IMG/VR virus record: IMGVR_UViG_3300049595_000595
Location: 1 to 30,363 of that record
From: a virus
Length of the DNA stretch: 30,363 nt
Direction: 5' to 3' (one strand)
In this document: piece by piece, positions 13,203-20,717 of the stretch
Position numbering within the stretch: position 1 is the first letter of the stretch
Layout: every line of letters starts with the position of its first letter
Notes under the pieces: model-generated
What the model was told of the DNA's origin: nothing
The model's input: only the letters and a program-made list of their open reading frames with translations
Databases searched by the model: none
Translations under genes and position numbers: made by a program

Positions 13203-13835
13203 TTATGACAATTCTATGACACTTTGCAGTAAGTTACCTGCGTAGTACAACTTCTCGTCAATCAAGTCTTTTACGTCGTCAAGCGTGATATTTACTATGT
13301 GCGTACGATGTGAGTTTACAAAGCGAGGGTCGTAAGAAACAAAGAACGCATTCTCACACGCTGTCGCTATCATACCCATTTGAACTTGCCAATAGTAGTC
13401 AGGATGTTGAGACTTCAAATCTTCGTTTGCCTTGATTGAGAAGTTGCGCAGATGAATACCACTATTGAAAGGACACTTGAACTCAACGATAAAGTCATCA
13501 CCTAGAGCGTCAGGCGAATAGCCACCAAAGTCACCGTATTCTACAAAGACGAATGTCTCACCTCCGTAGTACGTCGCTAGTGTGTTAAAAGGGTCAAACG
13601 CTTCATACGCTTGACGTTCGTGTTCTTTGCCCCATTCAAGAGCGCGACCATAGATTTCAGGTCTTATGCCTGTCAATATCTCTGCGCCTTTTTCATAGAC
13701 AAATGTCTTTGCAGTTTCACTCAAGTACTCCGATTTGTTTCTCGGAGTACCCATCAACTTGTGAATCTGTGAAGCGGTAAATCTAGAGCGTCGCAATTCT
13801 TGCCACTGCTCTTCACTTTGCGTAGTCGTAACCAT
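13203..13835 (-). CDS. YqaJ-type recombination exonuclease
   Basis: A 210-residue nuclease of the lambda exonuclease/YqaJ family (PD-(D/E)xK fold). I chose ATG 13835 over an upstream TTG. Seen motifs: RRSRFTASQIHKLMG near residues 15-29, GRALEWGKEHE (63-73), the catalytic SPDALGDDFIVEFK (107-120) with D109, E118 and K120, and a downstream QVQMGM stretch. It would resect 5' ends and hand 3' single strands to the Erf-type annealing protein encoded ten bases upstream. Together they form a two-gene recombination system, used for repair, concatemer formation or genome circularisation. Length is normal for the family. Confidence 0.88.
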   Translation of the reverse strand: MVTTTQSEEQWQELRRSRFTASQIHKLMGTPRNKSEYLSETAKTFVYEKGAEILTGIRPEIYGRALEWGKEHERQAYEAFDPFNTLATYYGGETFVFVEYGDFGGYSPDALGDDFIVEFKCPFNSGIHLRNFSIKANEDLKSQHPDYYWQVQMGMIATACENAFFVSYDPRFVNSHRTHIVNITLDDVKDLIDEKLYYAGNLLQSVIELS

Positions 13836-13845
13836 TCTCAAACAT

Positions 13846-14379
13846 TCATTTTGCAGTCGACAACAATTTGTAGTCTACTTCGTTCAAGTGATACTTGTTT
13901 GTGATGTCAGAGATTTTACCACCACGAGTGATGTGTTCTACTGCTTTTGCCCAATTAGCGTGTTTAGGTGTGAGCGTTTCTTTCTGTGGTGCGCGGCCCA
14001 TTGCTTTCTCGCCATCGTCATCGTCGTCGATGTTGAGTCCTAAGATTGCACCTAGAGCGTAACGACGTGCGTACGTGATTGCAGAACCCATCGCTTGAGG
14101 GTCGTTCTGTTTTGCGACAGGCATCTTGTAAGACGCTTCAATCCATTCGCCACTCTCGCTGTGAATTAAGAGAGTAGTCAACGCGTCGTCGTCAGGTAGT
14201 TGCGCAAACGCAAGACCGCAATCGCTGAGAGGTTTTTGAATAGTGTCTAAGATATTCGCGAGTGATGCGTACTTAGACTTGAAGAATGGGTTGTTTGCTT
14301 CTTTCGACACTTTGCCGATTGTTGCTTGAAACTTGCACAAAGCAAGTCCAATGTTCTTGATTGATTCACTTTTGTTCAT
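13846..14379 (-). CDS. Erf-family single-strand annealing protein
   Basis: A 177-residue protein from ATG 14379, one base after the preceding stop; the longer open frame upstream overlaps the HTH gene. It matches the ERF superfamily: ALCKFQATIGKVSKEANNPF, then FFKSKYASLANILDTIQKPL, and the hallmark GSAITYARRYALGAILGL. ERF proteins anneal complementary single strands, often with a partner exonuclease, present just downstream. The acidic linker IDDDDDGEKA and the short C-terminal helices (HANWAKAVEHITRGGK) are typical. Expression is probably early, from the promoter at 14579-14609 through the HTH gene. Confidence 0.9.
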   Translation of the reverse strand: MNKSESIKNIGLALCKFQATIGKVSKEANNPFFKSKYASLANILDTIQKPLSDCGLAFAQLPDDDALTTLLIHSESGEWIEASYKMPVAKQNDPQAMGSAITYARRYALGAILGLNIDDDDDGEKAMGRAPQKETLTPKHANWAKAVEHITRGGKISDITNKYHLNEVDYKLLSTAK

Positions 14380-14380
14380 A

Positions 14381-14572
14381 TTAGTTTTCGATTTGTTCAA
14401 TGATTTCTTTTGCTGTCTTGAATACTTTGACCGCTGTCGGGTGATACACGTCACCTTTTAAGTACTTACGAATAGTTGGAAGCGAGAGACCTGTTCTCTC
14501 GTGAATAGTCTTTTGAAGACCGTGATAGTGCTTGTGTTTTAACTCTTCTTGAATTTGTTCGATGTTTGTCAT
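14381..14572 (-). CDS. Small HTH regulator (63 aa), probably leaderless
   Basis: A 63-residue HTH protein. ATG 14572 lies six bases after the -7 box of its promoter, so the transcript is nearly leaderless; an upstream start would overlap the promoter. HERTGLSLPTIRKYLKGDVY is a clear helix-turn-helix of the Cro/CI or excisionase-like type, preceded by EELKHKHYHGLQKTI. It opens the recombination operon and may repress early promoters, possibly at the palindrome 8349-8364. With no integrase present, a lysogeny switch is unlikely, so it may serve to time early transcription. Confidence 0.8.
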   Translation of the reverse strand: MTNIEQIQEELKHKHYHGLQKTIHERTGLSLPTIRKYLKGDVYHPTAVKVFKTAKEIIEQIEN

Positions 14573-14578
14573 ACTGCA

Positions 14579-14609
14579 CAAAAGTACAACAATTCTTTCA
14601 CTATGCAAA
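14579..14609 (-). promoter_or_regulatory. Early promoter of the HTH/recombination operon
   Basis: TTTG (14609-14606), a 19-base spacer and TACTTTTG (14586-14579) fit the Bacteroidota consensus. The box ends six bases before the start codon at 14572. It lies directly after the stop of the gp10-like gene at 14623, so it marks the boundary between the late and early regions. Confidence 0.75.
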
Positions 14610-14622
14610 CAAAATAGAAAAA

Positions 14623-15171
14623 TTATTTGATGTCTATCGAGAAAATTCTATTTCCTAGTTTTGTAGCAAGTTCGTTTGAGATGCCGTCTAGAAGTTGTTG
14701 ATTCCATACGTTGCGTATGAATTTTGTAGGTTTGATGCCTCGACGACCTATGGCGTTTGCGATTGCTTGTGCTTTGTTGCGACGTGCTTTGATAGGGTCT
14801 TCACCTTTTGACGCTCGTGTTTGTATACCTTTGTCGATGAGCCATTGTTCTATCGCTTGTACAGGTGGACGCTTACCACGTCGACGACCGCCATCGACGT
14901 ACTCTGCGTAGTCTTCCATACCTAGACGCATAGTCAACGACGTAGGTGTTCTCGTCGTCTCTAGTGGTTTGATAGATTGACGCAACTTACCACTCGCGTT
15001 TGAATCGTATGTGAATTTGCCTCTTCGCTTAGGTTTGTCAAGTTGCTCTTGAAGTTGTAGCGTGACACCATTCCAAAAGTTTGCGATAATCTGATTCAGT
15101 TTGCTGTCTCCTTTAGTGACGAAAGAGTCTGCTCGTTCGCCTAAGCCGTTCAAAAATTCATCAAAAGTCAT
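14623..15171 (-). CDS. HK97-gp10-like head-tail joining protein
   Basis: A 182-residue basic protein, with GKLRQSIKPLETTRTPTSL followed by GMEDYAEYVDGGRRRGKRPP, the latter similar to the YaxyvexGT/GR region of HK97 gp10 family proteins, then a helical end with IKPTKFIRNVWNQQL. Members sit at the head-tail interface and help attach or complete tails. Family lengths are usually 110-170 residues, so it is slightly long. It is the last gene of the late region and overlaps the amidase gene by 11 bases. Other connector proteins lie at 17483-18537, so separation by the lysis genes is unusual. Confidence 0.65.
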   Translation of the reverse strand: MTFDEFLNGLGERADSFVTKGDSKLNQIIANFWNGVTLQLQEQLDKPKRRGKFTYDSNASGKLRQSIKPLETTRTPTSLTMRLGMEDYAEYVDGGRRRGKRPPVQAIEQWLIDKGIQTRASKGEDPIKARRNKAQAIANAIGRRGIKPTKFIRNVWNQQLLDGISNELATKLGNRIFSIDIK

Positions 15172-15775
15172 TCAACATCTCTATCAAAAGTGGGTGAGGG
15201 TAAACGTCTATCTTGTCTTTGCGTACTGAGTTATGTGTGAAGACACCATTCTTGCCCGATAGAGCGCGTTTTGTGACTTGCCAAATATCTTCGTTGTACG
15301 TTAAATCAATAGCGTATTTGTCGCGCCATAACAAGAGCAATTCTTTGACACTTGCGATTTGTTCTTTTGTGTAGTTCTCAAAGTACGTGTAGCCTTTGTA
15401 AGGTGTGTCAAGTTTACACACATCTTTGACTTCTTTGTTCACATAGTTGTAGAACTTAGAGCCTTTTTGTGTTAAATATCCCCAATTACAAATCTCGATA
15501 CCGATTGAGTTCTTGTCTAGATTTGTGTAAGGTAGACCTAAGAAGTGCGATGACTTCAAACCTAAGTGATACGCCCAAAACTTAGAGTCAAAGCCTTGTA
15601 CGATTTCACCTGAGCGAGAGATAGCGACACAAGTAGCGACGTTGACTTTGTCTGCATCCCAAAACTTAAACGTCGACACAGCATCTGCGCCACCTGCTGT
15701 GTGATGAAGATAGATTTGTTTCTTCGTTGACTCTTCTTTGTTAAAGCCCTTGAATGCTGTTTGCTTGATATTCAT
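15161..15775 (-). CDS. N-acetylmuramoyl-L-alanine amidase (endolysin)
   Basis: A 204-residue Amidase_2-type endolysin that cuts the amide bond between muramic acid and the peptide stem. Zinc ligands appear in IYLHHTAGGA (H24/H25) and in the C-terminal THNSVRKDKIDVYPHP (His near residues 181 and 193). WAYHLG and the SIGIEICNWG strand are standard family features. No signal peptide is seen, so it needs a holin to reach the periplasm; candidates lie at 20437-20895 and among other small membrane proteins. No separate wall-binding domain follows. The gene overlaps the DUF3310 gene by 35 bases. Confidence 0.9.
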   Translation of the reverse strand: MNIKQTAFKGFNKEESTKKQIYLHHTAGGADAVSTFKFWDADKVNVATCVAISRSGEIVQGFDSKFWAYHLGLKSSHFLGLPYTNLDKNSIGIEICNWGYLTQKGSKFYNYVNKEVKDVCKLDTPYKGYTYFENYTKEQIASVKELLLLWRDKYAIDLTYNEDIWQVTKRALSGKNGVFTHNSVRKDKIDVYPHPLLIEMLNDF

Positions 15776-15974
15776 TTGTGAGTCTAGTTAAGTACCAATT
15801 TGCTTTCTTTAAGTCTTCAAGACGATTCTTTTTCTCAAAACGCCACACGTATTTCAAGACGTTGCCTTTGAGATACCCGTAGAATGCTTCTTGTGTCATA
15901 CTTGCTTTGATTGCTTCTATTGCTTCTACGTCACCTGTCTTGTAGTGGTTTGGATTTATCGCATCTTTTTCCAT
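15741..15974 (-). CDS. DUF3310 protein
   Basis: A 77-residue protein with the DUF3310 pattern: NPNHYKTGDVEAIEAIKASM, then EAFYGYLKGNVLKYVWR, and DLKKANWYLTRL. Such proteins are widespread in phages, sometimes called nucleotide kinase-like, but their biochemical role is not settled. Here it overlaps the preceding small gene by 19 bases and the amidase by 35 bases. Its place between a phosphoesterase and the endolysin gives no direct clue to function. Confidence 0.85.
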   Translation of the reverse strand: MEKDAINPNHYKTGDVEAIEAIKASMTQEAFYGYLKGNVLKYVWRFEKKNRLEDLKKANWYLTRLTNEYQANSIQGL

Positions 15975-16189
15975 CGAGTCGCAAAAGTATAAAAGTCTTC
16001 GTCAATTATCAACGAGTGACCACCATTTAAGAAGAGTTGAGTGTGTTCGTGATACGCGCTTATTGCTACAACTTGACGCAAGTCAACGAGACCTTCTTCA
16101 AGATACTCTATCAACTCAGCATCAACGCCTATTTCTAGAAACGCTTGGTCGTTTCTTTCTTCGTGTACGATTAAGACATCTACAATCAT
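15956..16189 (-). CDS. Small hypothetical protein (77 aa)
   Basis: A 77-residue acidic protein from ATG 16189, which overlaps the phosphoesterase stop as ATGA; the frame is open far upstream but only as the opposite reading of that gene. It begins MIVDVLIVHEERNDQAFLEI and contains EYLEEGLVDLRQVVAISAYH and a LNGGHSLIIDEDF stretch. The end WKKMR is basic. I do not recognise a family. The alternating hydrophobic pattern suggests a small alpha/beta fold. Confidence 0.65.
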   Translation of the reverse strand: MIVDVLIVHEERNDQAFLEIGVDAELIEYLEEGLVDLRQVVAISAYHEHTQLFLNGGHSLIIDEDFYTFATRWKKMR

Positions 16190-17025
16190 AGCGTTTTGTG
16201 TGTGTAAGCGTGAATCTTTCGTGACGTCTTCTCGTCGCGATACGGTTTCATAATCAACCAACGACCACCGATAGGTTTTGGCGATGCACCTCGTTCGATG
16301 TGCCAACCTTTTGAGCCGTCTCCGTACTCTTCTTTGTACGCACTTGTACGAATCATTAAAATATCGCGCAACATCACCGTGTCGTGGTGTGTCAACTGCT
16401 CTACCGTATACGTCATCTCGTAGTCTTCGTGAACGTGACCCATCCAAATTGCGTCAGCACCTTCAACGTTGACACTCATTCTGTTGTGTTGAATAGTTCC
16501 ACGAGTTACCGCACCACCGCCACCGAAGCCGTGCATATATTTAATCTTGAATGATTGATGACTTGAGCCATCGTCGAATTGATAGCGAACCCACCCACCA
16601 TATCCACCGACTTCAATGCTTGTCTCACACTTGTAGTTGAGCAAAGTCACAAATCGCTCAATGATGTCAGTCTCTTGACGCTTCAAGATTGCTGTCTCGT
16701 GATTGCCGTACGCTATCAACTTAATCAAATGAGCGTAAGGTGTAAACCAATCGACAGCCGTGTTGATAATAGCGTCGAAGTAGTTTGCGACGTTGTGTTC
16801 TTCACGTATGTCGCTCTTTGATTTGCGAGGGTCGTACGCACCTTGCATCAAGCAAAACAAATCTCCGTTGATAAGAATGTCGTGATTTCCTGATAGTGCT
16901 TCGTCGAGATGCTTCTTGAGTAATGCTCTGTCGCATTTAGGATTATCCCAATGCAAGTCAGAGATGAGAAGTACTTTCGTTTCTTCCCAATTTTTTTCAA
17001 TTCGTACGACGTTATTTTTCTTCAT
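16186..17025 (-). CDS. Calcineurin-like metallophosphoesterase
   Basis: A 279-residue protein with the complete binuclear metal site: SDLHWD (D23, H25), NGDLF (D55), YGNHET (N108, H109), YMHGFGG (H165) and MGHVHED (H197, H199). These enzymes hydrolyse phosphomono- or diesters; phage members include nucleic acid phosphatases and nucleases. It is encoded among the lysis and head-completion genes, coupled by ATGA to genes on both sides. DNA end processing, RNA repair or degradation of a host signalling nucleotide are all possible, and the sequence does not decide between them. No DNA-binding domain is seen. Confidence 0.88.
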   Translation of the reverse strand: MKKNNVVRIEKNWEETKVLLISDLHWDNPKCDRALLKKHLDEALSGNHDILINGDLFCLMQGAYDPRKSKSDIREEHNVANYFDAIINTAVDWFTPYAHLIKLIAYGNHETAILKRQETDIIERFVTLLNYKCETSIEVGGYGGWVRYQFDDGSSHQSFKIKYMHGFGGGGAVTRGTIQHNRMSVNVEGADAIWMGHVHEDYEMTYTVEQLTHHDTVMLRDILMIRTSAYKEEYGDGSKGWHIERGASPKPIGGRWLIMKPYRDEKTSRKIHAYTHKTL

Positions 17026-17348
17026 AAGATGAGACCAATGACAAAAGCAACAATAGAGAACACGATGACTTGCGATTTTAACGTCTTCTCGTGCGTTCTA
17101 AGCGCATCAATTTCGATTTGCTTAGATTGTATACTTCGTGCTTGAATTGTTCGAATAGAGTCGATTTGTGCGATTTCGATAGAATCTAGCAAAATCAACT
17201 TTTGATAGACAAGAACTTTGCGTCTTGCTTTTGCGCCCTCAACGAGATAGTGATTCGCTTGTGATAGAGTCGATGTGTCGATGTAAATCGATTGCGCGTT
17301 TAAGTCCATCGCTAGTACGAGCGAAAGTGTCAACATACATCGTATCAT
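17022..17348 (-). CDS. Signal peptide/coiled-coil/TM protein, spanin-like
   Basis: A 108-residue protein from ATG 17348, starting inside the preceding gene in another frame (110-base overlap). MIRCMLTLSLVLAMDLNAQS looks like a signal peptide with cleavage near NAQS. A long coiled coil follows (IQARSIQSKQIEIDALRTHE), then a C-terminal hydrophobic segment (SQVIVFSIVAFVIGLIL). No lipobox cysteine is present at the expected place, so it is not a normal Rz1 lipoprotein. A periplasmic coiled coil anchored at one or both ends is spanin-like. The heavy overlap with another TM/coiled-coil gene resembles the Rz/Rz1 nesting, but function is inferred only. Confidence 0.5.
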   Translation of the reverse strand: MIRCMLTLSLVLAMDLNAQSIYIDTSTLSQANHYLVEGAKARRKVLVYQKLILLDSIEIAQIDSIRTIQARSIQSKQIEIDALRTHEKTLKSQVIVFSIVAFVIGLIL

Positions 17349-17544
17349 ACAAGTAAATAGAATCGTGAAGAAGTTGTTTCTTAAATCGTACTCTTTCGAT
17401 AGTGTCTTCATAATACGAAATAGTCTCAATGTACATCGGTTCTCTCTCAATCGGCTTGAAAGTAAAGAACGCGTACACGACGCTACACAGGTACAACGCA
17501 ACTATCAGCCAAGTAAGGAGTAGAAATTTGGAATTGGATGCCAT
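17239..17544 (-). CDS. N-terminally anchored coiled-coil protein, i-spanin-like
   Basis: A 101-residue protein from ATG 17544, overlapping the tail-terminator-like gene by 62 bases. Residues 5-26 (SKFLLLTWLIVALYLCSVVYAF) form a single N-terminal transmembrane segment. The rest is predicted periplasmic with charged heptad-like stretches (YEDTIERVRFKKQLLHDSIY, LKRAIDLHRHIDSI). This is the layout of Rz-type inner-membrane spanins, usually 100-150 residues. The following gene starts inside it in another frame. Together with the amidase 1.5 kb downstream these may complete the lysis set. Confidence 0.5.
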   Translation of the reverse strand: MASNSKFLLLTWLIVALYLCSVVYAFFTFKPIEREPMYIETISYYEDTIERVRFKKQLLHDSIYLYDTMYVDTFARTSDGLKRAIDLHRHIDSITSESLSR

Positions 17545-17926
17545 AACCTGCGACAATGTCTGTTTTTGCGTCATAGAAAGGTTCTGCTGTGCTACTCACT
17601 ATCAACTGAAAGTCTTCATCGTTGTTGTAGTGATAGTCGATTAGAGCCATTATATCAATAATTATTTGAGCCATATCACTCAACACTTCGATTGTGTTTG
17701 ATTCGCTCTCGAATACCCTATCAAAAACTAGCAACGCAAAACGATAGTTGACGTAGCGACCATCACGAGTAGCCATATCAAAGCCGTCAGGTACTAACCA
17801 CACAAGAGGGTAGAACTTGACCTCGTCGACTGCGAGATTGTACTCAGCACCGACAGAGAACTTGCCGACCATCTTATGGCTTTCGACTTGCGTTCTGATT
17901 TTTGCTATGATTTGATTTAGTGTCAT
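17483..17926 (-). CDS. Tail terminator / head-tail completion protein candidate
   Basis: A 147-residue acidic protein starting MTLNQIIAKIRTQVESHKMV, with YPLVWLVPDGFD and later YVNYRFALLVFDRVFESESN and SDMAQIIIDIMALIDYHYNN. This helix-beta-helix layout, and its place after the portal and connector genes, fit small tail terminator or neck proteins of Bacteroidota siphoviruses (recalled). No catalytic motif is seen. The start is preceded by an AT-rich leader with no Shine-Dalgarno. Confidence 0.55.
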   Translation of the reverse strand: MTLNQIIAKIRTQVESHKMVGKFSVGAEYNLAVDEVKFYPLVWLVPDGFDMATRDGRYVNYRFALLVFDRVFESESNTIEVLSDMAQIIIDIMALIDYHYNNDEDFQLIVSSTAEPFYDAKTDIVAGYGIQFQISTPYLADSCVVPV

Positions 17927-17973
17927 TCTTTAAGAATTTGATGAGTTTGGCTTCGTTGTTCTTTTGCCACTTA

Positions 17974-18537
17974 TTATCTCTCGTCGGACGGGAAGTCATA
18001 GTTCCAAAAACAATCGTCATAGTCAGTAGGTAAATAGATACCGCCTACAAATGTAGTGCTTGAAGGTCGTATAGTATCGAACGTAGAACCCGGATTCAAA
18101 AACAATGGGTAGTCGTTCGTGTATTCTCGCAAGTAATCTCTTAAACGATTCGCGTAGTATTCTGCTTTGTCACGATAGCGGTTCTCTAAAAGTGTCAACT
18201 CGTCTACACTTATCGCTCTAGCGTTGTCACTCTCTCTACTTGCTACGCTCTTATTCATCAATTTGAACGTCATAGGAAGCATCGCTTCGCACAAAGTATA
18301 GTACTTCAAGCAAGGCGCAATATAAGAGTCTAGAAGCGTCGTATTTAAGTTTGTCAAAGTTCCTGCAAACGCTTGAGATTGCAACTGATTGTATAAGCCA
18401 CTACCTATGATGTCACGAATGTAGATTTCTTGACTCTCTTTTATCGCGTTCTTTAAGAGTTTGTCGTCTACGTTCTCATTGATAGGCGTGTTGTCCTTCA
18501 AATATGTTGTCGAAACGAAGTATACAAAGTTTGTCAT
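17974..18537 (-). CDS. Head-tail connector protein (DUF6712-like)
   Basis: A 187-residue protein, overlapping the portal gene as ATGA. The N-terminal half (KNAIKESQEIYIRDIIGSGL, then LLDSYIAPCLKYYTLCEAML) matches my memory of Bacteroidota phage connector proteins placed right after the portal (DUF6712-like). Helical content dominates, as in gp6/gp15-type adaptors. The end contains STTFVGGIYLPTDYDDCFWN. It likely forms the ring between portal and tail terminator. Confidence 0.65.
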   Translation of the reverse strand: MTNFVYFVSTTYLKDNTPINENVDDKLLKNAIKESQEIYIRDIIGSGLYNQLQSQAFAGTLTNLNTTLLDSYIAPCLKYYTLCEAMLPMTFKLMNKSVASRESDNARAISVDELTLLENRYRDKAEYYANRLRDYLREYTNDYPLFLNPGSTFDTIRPSSTTFVGGIYLPTDYDDCFWNYDFPSDER

Positions 18538-20420
18538 TTTCTTCTTCTTACTACTTTAGATGCCCAAATGTGACGACAAGATGGTCTATGCACAGCAGGT
18601 GATGAATCAGGGATTGTGTACCAACCACCGCGACGCTTCCATACGTCATAACCTAGCAAAGCACTCATCGCGTTAATATCTTCACGAGAATACACTCTAT
18701 CTACACGAACAACGCTACGACAAAATTCACGAGATGTGTCGATAATGATGTCGCCTTTTGTGTTTGGTGCTTTCTCGTATTTGTAACGTACGAGCAATTC
18801 AGTCTCGATGTCTGCGATTTCTCTCAAGCCATCGTCTGTAATTGTCAGACCACCCTCAGCAGGTTGAATCATACCCGTCTTGTTCAAGTTGTCTATTGCT
18901 TGAGACACTTTCATCAAGTCAGCATCAATGATGTTGACAACTTCGCCTATCGTGATACCCTTGTTTTCTTTGATAGTGCTTAGAACTGCTTTCTCAATGT
19001 CAGTAGCAAAAGACATTTTTACTTCTTCGAATGCACTTGCTTCTTCACCAAATTGAGCGAATACTTTCAAGTCGCGCTCGTCATCCCATCCGAAAGGGTT
19101 TGACTTAGATAGTGCAACAGGTGATGCACTTTCTAGAGCGTCTCCGTTTGCGATAGGTGCAAGGCCTGCAAGTTGACGCTTCTCGTTGATTGTCATATTC
19201 GACAACACGTTGTTTGCAACCAAAGGACTCAAAGAGTTGATTGCGTCGTTCAAGTTTGATTGAATCTTCACTTGTGACAATTCAGGCAATCCCAACTCAC
19301 GACGTGCTTCTTCATTTGAAATCAAGTTACGAGTATACAAGTCTAAGTAGTCAAGACCTAGAGGCGGTTTGTTGATTGTTTCAAGTTTGACAGGCGAGAT
19401 GAAAGAGAACAAGTAAGTCAACTGCTCATCCATTTTCATTTGACGAGGCTCTACATACGATTGTTGAAACATCTCGTACGCTTCAATCATTTCAGAACGA
19501 CCACCTAGTTGCGATTCTACGCGTACACCAAACAACATTGGTGAGTTGACTTTGTGACCTACAAAGATTTCTTGTTGTACCGTTTTATTTAAGATGTCGA
19601 ATTGCTTATCAAAGTCGCTAGGTTGAATGTTTGTCACAATCGACTCACGCTCGTTTGCGTCGTTGTACATAAGAATCAACCCACCTGCGTTGTCTGTACC
19701 TTGATAAGAGTCTTTGAAGCGACGCTTTGCTTTTCTGGCTTCTTCAGGTGTTGGTACACCCTTGAACATTTGTATCAAAGTTTGAGCAGAGAATCCATTC
19801 TTGATAGAGTTCAAATGCCAATTCGAAATCTCTGTGTCAATCTCAATGTATTTCAACGCACCGACGTAGTCAGGTAATGGGTATACACCACCACCGGGAC
19901 GATACATCTTGTAGTAAAACAACTGCTTTGACTCACGAGTGTTCTCATTGAATGGGTTATAGTGTACAATCTCTTCACGACGATTCGCCCAATCTTCTGA
20001 GTAGTAGTAACAATCGTCTAGACCTACTCGAACGTTCTTGAATGGTATGTGATACAACTCAGCGATTTGAGTCTTTGCGCGATTCCAAATGACTTCAACT
20101 GCAAAGCCATTGAACAACTCTAAATCGTAAGCGATTTTTTGCTTGACTTCTTCGAATGATTCGTAAGTGTTAATCGACTTAAGTTTTGACTCTGCTTTTG
20201 CGATGTCTTGTGTGTTCTGTGCGACGATTGCAGTTCCTACGCCTGCGACGTATGACGCTTTCGCTGACACAATCGCGTTGTGTTTAGGCGATTTAGAGAA
20301 CAAGTCAACTAGTAAATCGGGGTACAAGTTGTCGTCACCAAAATTGAATATGTCTTTCGCCTTATTCTCTTTGAATGTCGGTAGTTTATTCTCGTGAAAT
20401 TGAAGTCTTTCGAAGTTCAT
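18534..20420 (-). CDS. Portal protein with winged-helix and MuF-like C-terminal region
   Basis: A 628-residue fusion-like protein. Residues 1-370 are the portal: FGDDNLYPDLLVDLFSKSPK, PFKNVRVGLDDCYYYSEDW, FKDSYQGTDNAGGLILMY and GHKVNSPMLFGVR are typical of portals in Bacteroidota phages. Residues about 470-535 (LSTIKENKGITIGEVVNIID) read as a winged helix, and 560-628 hold SREFCRSVV, DVWKRRGGWYT and PSCRHIW, a Cys/His-bearing end seen in minor head proteins following portals. A standard portal is 400-500 residues, so head morphogenesis functions seem added. ATG 20420 is preceded by GCTATTT at a distance of seven bases, and no separate MuF-like gene exists here. Confidence 0.75.
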   Translation of the reverse strand: MNFERLQFHENKLPTFKENKAKDIFNFGDDNLYPDLLVDLFSKSPKHNAIVSAKASYVAGVGTAIVAQNTQDIAKAESKLKSINTYESFEEVKQKIAYDLELFNGFAVEVIWNRAKTQIAELYHIPFKNVRVGLDDCYYYSEDWANRREEIVHYNPFNENTRESKQLFYYKMYRPGGGVYPLPDYVGALKYIEIDTEISNWHLNSIKNGFSAQTLIQMFKGVPTPEEARKAKRRFKDSYQGTDNAGGLILMYNDANERESIVTNIQPSDFDKQFDILNKTVQQEIFVGHKVNSPMLFGVRVESQLGGRSEMIEAYEMFQQSYVEPRQMKMDEQLTYLFSFISPVKLETINKPPLGLDYLDLYTRNLISNEEARRELGLPELSQVKIQSNLNDAINSLSPLVANNVLSNMTINEKRQLAGLAPIANGDALESASPVALSKSNPFGWDDERDLKVFAQFGEEASAFEEVKMSFATDIEKAVLSTIKENKGITIGEVVNIIDADLMKVSQAIDNLNKTGMIQPAEGGLTITDDGLREIADIETELLVRYKYEKAPNTKGDIIIDTSREFCRSVVRVDRVYSREDINAMSALLGYDVWKRRGGWYTIPDSSPAVHRPSCRHIWASKVVRRRK

Positions 20421-20436
20421 TACTAGTAAATAGCGT

Positions 20437-20601
20437 TTATTCTTTTTTGTCTTTGATAAATAGCATCATAAAACCACCACCTAAGAAGACGCTCACTTCA
20501 CTCAATGTCGCTTTCTCAAGATACACTAGTACAAATGACGCTACAATTACGCCAATGCCTAGAGAAGTAGTCTTCCAATTCTTGAAGATTCTATCAATCA
20601 T
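20437..20601 (-). CDS. Small two-span membrane protein, holin candidate (54 aa)
   Basis: A 54-residue frame from ATG 20601 to TAA 20437, starting as ATGA with the stop of the basic 39-residue gene. Two hydrophobic segments, LGIGVIVASFVLVYL and VFLGGGFMMLFI, are joined by a short loop (EKATLSEVS) and ended by KDKKE. Small size, two spans and a charged tail fit class II holins. It is upstream of the portal, not next to the endolysin, so this stays tentative. Confidence 0.5.
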   Translation of the reverse strand: MIDRIFKNWKTTSLGIGVIVASFVLVYLEKATLSEVSVFLGGGFMMLFIKDKKE

Positions 20602-20717
20602 TTGCCTTGACCTTTGTACGGCTTTGCGCTTTTGTGTTTGTTTGCTGACTTTGTGTGACGACGCAGTTTATTCTTTGGCTTAGGTCGCCACACACTAACA
20701 GCACTAGACTTTGCCAT
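20598..20717 (-). CDS. Tiny highly basic protein (39 aa)
   Basis: A 39-residue frame from ATG 20717, overlapping the 63-residue membrane gene by 14 bases and the 54-residue gene by 4. It carries WRPKPKNKLRRHTKSANKHK and ends KGQGK; about 14 of 39 residues are Lys or Arg. I recall similar tiny basic proteins near the portal in Bacteroidota phages. It may bind nucleic acid or a virion surface. The double overlap supports real translation. Confidence 0.55.
   Translation of the reverse strand: MAKSSAVSVWRPKPKNKLRRHTKSANKHKSAKPYKGQGK

Noticed and set aside
14381-14572. Prophage repressor with a lysogeny module
   Set aside because: The HTH protein is present, but no integrase, excisionase partner or attachment site was seen, so lysogeny is not supported.
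17927-17973. A 15-codon GTG frame between the connector and tail-terminator genes, ending in ATGA
   Set aside because: Too short to support as a gene without conservation data; the overlap could be chance.
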